From NCBI RefSeq assembly GCF_014648075.1, contig NZ_BMQK01000014.1, positions 1-64,000 on the forward strand: a DNA stretch of 64,000 nucleotides. Reading direction: 5' to 3'. The position numbers and the translations under genes were made by a program. The notes beneath the pieces were generated by a model, which worked only from the letters and a program-made list of their open reading frames with translations, did not search any database and had not been told where the DNA came from. Shown piece after piece: positions 61,404-64,000 of this stretch (within the stretch, counting starts at the first letter, position 1; every line of letters starts with the position of its first letter). The DNA comes from Streptomyces ruber. GTDB taxonomy: Bacteria > Actinomycetota > Actinomycetes > Streptomycetales > Streptomycetaceae.

Positions 61404-61561
61404 TGAAGCGCACACCACCGCACCGCCGGACGGTGCCGGTGTGCCGCGCGTCGGTGGTCCAAGGAAAGACGCCCCGCTTCCTGCGGGGAGATGCAGGTGC
61501 AAGGCCTGCCCGGCGCTCCACCGGGACACCCCGCTCCGGCCGTGCCGGAGCGGGGTGTCCC
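61404..61561 (+). ncRNA. Candidate structured RNA with three-way junction and terminator
   Basis: A possible -10 TAGGAT (61392-61397) is followed by a series of perfect helices. Hairpin A: GCACACC (61410-61416)/61438-61444 with inner GCACCG (61420-61425)/61431-61436. Three-way junction: P1 CGGTGG (61452-61457)/61518-61523; P2 CCCCGC (61472-61477)/61483-61488; P3 GCAGG (61493-61497)/61505-61509 with loop TGCAAGG. An 18-bp terminator stem follows. I cannot match it to a named family; a riboswitch/attenuator for the downstream Pls-like gene, a free-standing sRNA, or the RNA end of a lost IS200/IS605 element are all possible. Confidence 0.45.
61523..61561 (+). terminator. 18-bp perfect terminator hairpin
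   Basis: Arms at 61523-61540 and 61544-61561 (starting GGGACACCCCGCTCC) are exact complements with a 3-base loop. It shares base 61523 with helix P1 of the structured RNA, so the two may stack or compete. It also ends any read-through from the hydrolase gene. Confidence 0.85.
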
Positions 61562-62145
61562 GTGCGCCCGCCTGAGCCCGCCCGGCCGCTGACTCGGGCG
61601 TCCGCCTTTAGCACACATCGCGTCATACCGCCTCACCCTGACCGGTTTCCGGCCGGGTGAAGCTGACGTTCCAGCCGGTCGGAAGCCCTGGAACCGGCCG
61701 TTCGGCCGGGCGGCTCCAGCGACCTGCCTGATGCCGCGCGTCCATCGACGCCCGGATCCTCGAAGACATGACAGTTCAGGCTTGGCCGGTCGCCGGGCCG
61801 GGGGGTGCGAGAGCCGCGGCATCGCCACCCGGGCCCGTACCCACCCGCGCGTCCGCACGCGCACGCGTGCACCGCTGACTCGCGGCCACCGTCCCGGACC
61901 TCCGGTGAGCACCCCGCCCGCCTGCTGCCGGCGGCGGGCACCGCCGAGATCCCTCCTCCCTTCCGTCCTCCCGTCGGCCGAGGCTCCGTCCTTTGGCGTT
62001 CTCCGGCGTCTTCCGCACCGCCGCGTCCGCCGTGACGTGCCGCGAAGCCGACGCACCGTGGCACGCCGGCACCCGGCTCCGCCCGTCGGCCGGCCCCGTC
62101 CGCCCTCGTCCGTCCGACCGATCGTGATCCACAAGGAGTTCCACC
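61562..62145 (+). other. Long leader/intergenic region before the Pls-like gene
   Basis: About 580 bases without a supported gene. Small hairpins are seen, such as CCGGCCGTTCGGCCGG near 61693-61710 and a CACCC...GGGTG fold near 61633-61660. Open frames here are Arg/Pro-rich shadows. The promoter of the following gene should lie here. Confidence 0.4.
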
Positions 62146-64000
62146 GTGAACCGTACTGACCGTGCCCCGACGGCCGAGCCGGTCGGAGCCGCCCCCGCGC
62201 CGGTCGCGCCCGCTGATCCCGGGGCCGGCGTCGAGGCTCTTCTCGCCGAGGTGCTGGCCGAGGTGGTGCGCACCGAACAGGTGGCGGCCGACAGCAACTT
62301 CTTCGCCGATCTCGGAGCCGACTCCCTGGTCATGGCGAGGTTCTGCGCCCGGGTCAGGAAACGCGAGGACCTGCCGTCGGTGTCGATGAAGGACATCTAC
62401 CGGCACCAGACGGTGCGGAGTCTCGCGCAGGCGCTCGCGGCCACCGCACCCGCCTCCGCGGCACCACCGCCCCCGGCGCCGGTCGACGTGGTGCCCGCGG
62501 CCAGGACGAGCACGGCGGGCTACGTCCTGTGCGGCGCGGTGCAGGCGCTGGCCTTCCTCGTCTACGTCTACGCCAGCGCGCTGGTCATCGGCCTGGGCTA
62601 CGACTGGGTCGCCGCCGGTTCGGGCGCCGTGGCGAGCTACGCGCGGGCGGTGCTGTACGGCGGCGCCGTCTTCATCGGCGTGTGCACCCTGCCGATCGTG
62701 GCCAAGTGGCTGCTCGTCGGCCGGTGGACACCCCGCGCGATCCGCGTCTGGAGCCCGGAATACCTGCGCTTCTGGCTCGTGAAGACGCTCGTGCAGCTGA
62801 ACCCGCTGGTGTTCTTCGTCGGTTCGCCCGTCTACACCCTCTACCTCAGGGCGCTGGGCGCGAGGATCGGACGCGGCACCGCGGTCTTCTCCACGCACGT
62901 TCCCGTCTGCACGGACCTGCTCACCCTCGGGGACGGCGCGGTGGTCCGCAAGGACGTCTTCCTCTCCTGCTACCGGGCGCACGCCGGCTGGATCCAGACC
63001 GGCCCGGTCACCCTGGGCAGGGACGCGTACGTCAGTGAGGCGACGGTGCTGGACATCCACACCTCGCTGGGCGACGGGGCCCGGCTCGGCCACGCCTCCT
63101 CCCTGCACCCCGGACAGTCCGTCCCCGCGGGGCAGTCCTGGCACGGCTCCCCGGCGCAGCGCTGCGCGACCGAGTACGGGACGGTCCCCCCGGCCCGCTG
63201 CACCACCTGGCACCGCCTCTCCTACAGCACCGCGCAAGTCCTGGCCGCGCTGCTGCTGTACGTGCCGCTGACGATCGGCGGCGCCGGGCTGGTGACCGCC
63301 GAGTTCCCGCGGCTGGGGGCGTTCACCGAGACGGGCGGATCGACCGTGTTCAGCTGGGCGTTCCTCGTGGACGCCCTGCTCGTGTCGTTCGTGGTCTACT
63401 TCGGTTCCCTGCTCGTCGGCCTCGTCCTGCTGGCCACGCTGCCCCGGCTGCTGCACCTTCCCCTCAGGCCGGACCGGACCTACCGGCTCTACGGATTCCA
63501 CTACTCGTTGTTCCGGTCGATCGCGCGCCTGACCAACGTCAAGCCCTTCACACGGCTGTTCGGCGACAGCTCCGCGATCGTCCACTACCTGCGTGTCGTG
63601 GGCTGGAACCTCTCCCGCGTGGAGCAGACCGGTTCGAACTTCGGCACCGACGTCAAGCACGAGGACCCGTACCTGAGCACCGTCGGCAGCGGCACGATGG
63701 TCGCCGACGGGCTGTCCATGCTGAACGCCGACTACTCCGGCAGCTCCTTCCGCCTGTCGCGGGTCACGATCGGGGCGCGCAACTTCCTCGGCAACCACGT
63801 CGCGTACCCCGCCCACGGCAGGACCGGCGACAACGTCCTCCTGGCGACGAAGGTGATGGTGCCCGTCGACGGCCCGGTCCGGGAGAACACCGGGCTGCTG
63901 GGCTCGCCCAGCTTCGAGATCCCCCGGACCGTCGAGCGCGACGCGGCCTTCGACCACCTCCGCGACGGGGCGGAGCTGCGCCGCCACCTGAAGGCCAAGA
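62146..64000 (+). CDS. Pls/PosA-like carrier-membrane-beta-helix protein, no adenylation domain (3' end beyond window)
   Basis: At least 618 residues with no stop inside the window. Residues 26-100 are a phosphopantetheine carrier domain with Ser60 in NFFADLGADSLVMARF. After a Pro/Ala linker come membrane helices (about 126-146, 160-185), then VFFVGSPVYTLYLRALGARI leading into a left-handed beta-helix (LGARIGRGTAVFSTHVPVC to DIHTSLGDGARLGHASSLHP), two or more further helices (about 365-440), and a second beta-helix (VGSGTMVADGLSMLNAD onward, cut off). This is the carrier plus C-terminal half of Pls/PosA poly-amino-acid synthetases, but no adenylation domain precedes it. GTG at 62146 follows AAGGAGTTCCACC. 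Monomer loading would need a partner in trans. Confidence 0.85.
   Translation, partial: MNRTDRAPTAEPVGAAPAPVAPADPGAGVEALLAEVLAEVVRTEQVAADSNFFADLGADSLVMARFCARVRKREDLPSVSMKDIYRHQTVRSLAQALAATAPASAAPPPPAPVDVVPAARTSTAGYVLCGAVQALAFLVYVYASALVIGLGYDWVAAGSGAVASYARAVLYGGAVFIGVCTLPIVAKWLLVGRWTPRAIRVWSPEYLRFWLVKTLVQLNPLVFFVGSPVYTLYLRALGARIGRGTAVFSTHVPVCTDLLTLGDGAVVRKDVFLSCYRAHAGWIQTGPVTLGRDAYVSEATVLDIHTSLGDGARLGHASSLHPGQSVPAGQSWHGSPAQRCATEYGTVPPARCTTWHRLSYSTAQVLAALLLYVPLTIGGAGLVTAEFPRLGAFTETGGSTVFSWAFLVDALLVSFVVYFGSLLVGLVLLATLPRLLHLPLRPDRTYRLYGFHYSLFRSIARLTNVKPFTRLFGDSSAIVHYLRVVGWNLSRVEQTGSNFGTDVKHEDPYLSTVGSGTMVADGLSMLNADYSGSSFRLSRVTIGARNFLGNHVAYPAHGRTGDNVLLATKVMVPVDGPVRENTGLLGSPSFEIPRTVERDAAFDHLRDGAELRRHLKAK

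Noticed and set aside
61493..61509. 5-bp stem with 7-base loop resembling a tRNA anticodon arm
   Set aside because: Loop TGCAAGG lacks T at the U33 position and no D or T arm or acceptor stem is present.
61404..61561. Cobalamin riboswitch
   Set aside because: GGTGCAA resembles part of the B12 element, but the conserved GCCACTG box is absent and the junction layout differs.
61396..61575. Small ORF starting ATGGATCTTGAAGCG across the structured RNA
   Set aside because: No ribosome site; the frame runs through perfect hairpins including the terminator, so the RNA structure explains the sequence better.

Overview
The window is one contiguous piece of a high-GC actinobacterial chromosome, almost certainly a Streptomyces. 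The grounds are strong G/C bias at third codon positions, GTG starts with AGGAGG-type ribosome sites, long perfect GC hairpin terminators, and a typical Streptomyces gene set: GlgE, DUF5133, ANTAR and PP2C stress regulators, an F420-type oxidoreductase, a CebR-type box and a DmdR/IdeR iron box. No rRNA, tRNA, CRISPR array, complete insertion sequence or prophage was seen.

Layout. 1-4.1 kb: glycogen/alpha-glucan metabolism, with DUF5133-glgE on the minus strand divergent from a degenerate HATPase-like gene coupled to glgX. 4.1-12.7 kb: a VOC protein, a LexA-like repressor, a membrane protein with four 33-residue repeats, two sensory regulators (GAF-ANTAR and PAS-GAF-PP2C), and an MFS exporter whose 3' end and terminator lie in a 180-bp tandem duplication. 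13-21.8 kb: a sugar locus (LacI regulator, two operators, ABC importer, GH42 beta-galactosidase, secreted GH30 galactanase with a ricin domain), best read as use of plant type II galactan. 21.9-28.9 kb: an LLM oxidoreductase, small secreted and membrane proteins, a KhtTU-type cation/proton antiporter and a NarL-type two-component pair.

29-37.8 kb: two separate pairs of CNNM/CorC-type membrane proteins flank a single-domain voltage-gated channel homologue, a His-rich membrane protein, an ECF sigma factor and an AA10 LPMO with a CebR-like box. 38-45 kb: a 1.1-kb stretch without convincing genes, a STAS protein, a Y-family polymerase relative lacking catalytic acids, and an iron-siderophore importer with a fused double permease under an iron box, followed by two very small membrane-protein genes. 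45.2-52.4 kb: a FadR-type regulator divergent from a tightly coupled six-gene operon (MFS, DAK-type kinase, RpiB-like, TIM-like, xylose-isomerase-like, ApnO-like) that matches the known D-apionate to D-erythrose-4-phosphate route. 52.4-55.4 kb: an SsuABC-type sulfonate importer preceded by a cysteine-containing leader peptide. 55.5-61.4 kb: an SPFH/ribbon-helix-helix pair, an SDR, an MBL-fold hydrolase, an AraC regulator, a decayed methyltransferase and an alpha/beta hydrolase. 61.4-64 kb: a candidate structured RNA with a strong terminator, then a Pls/PosA-like gene with a carrier domain, membrane segments and left-handed beta-helix domains but no adenylation domain, cut off by the window end.

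Together, the type II galactan locus, apionate operon and CebR-boxed LPMO point to a soil bacterium living on plant cell-wall material. The least explained elements are the structured RNA and A-domain-less Pls-like protein at the right end, and the 33-residue-repeat membrane protein.
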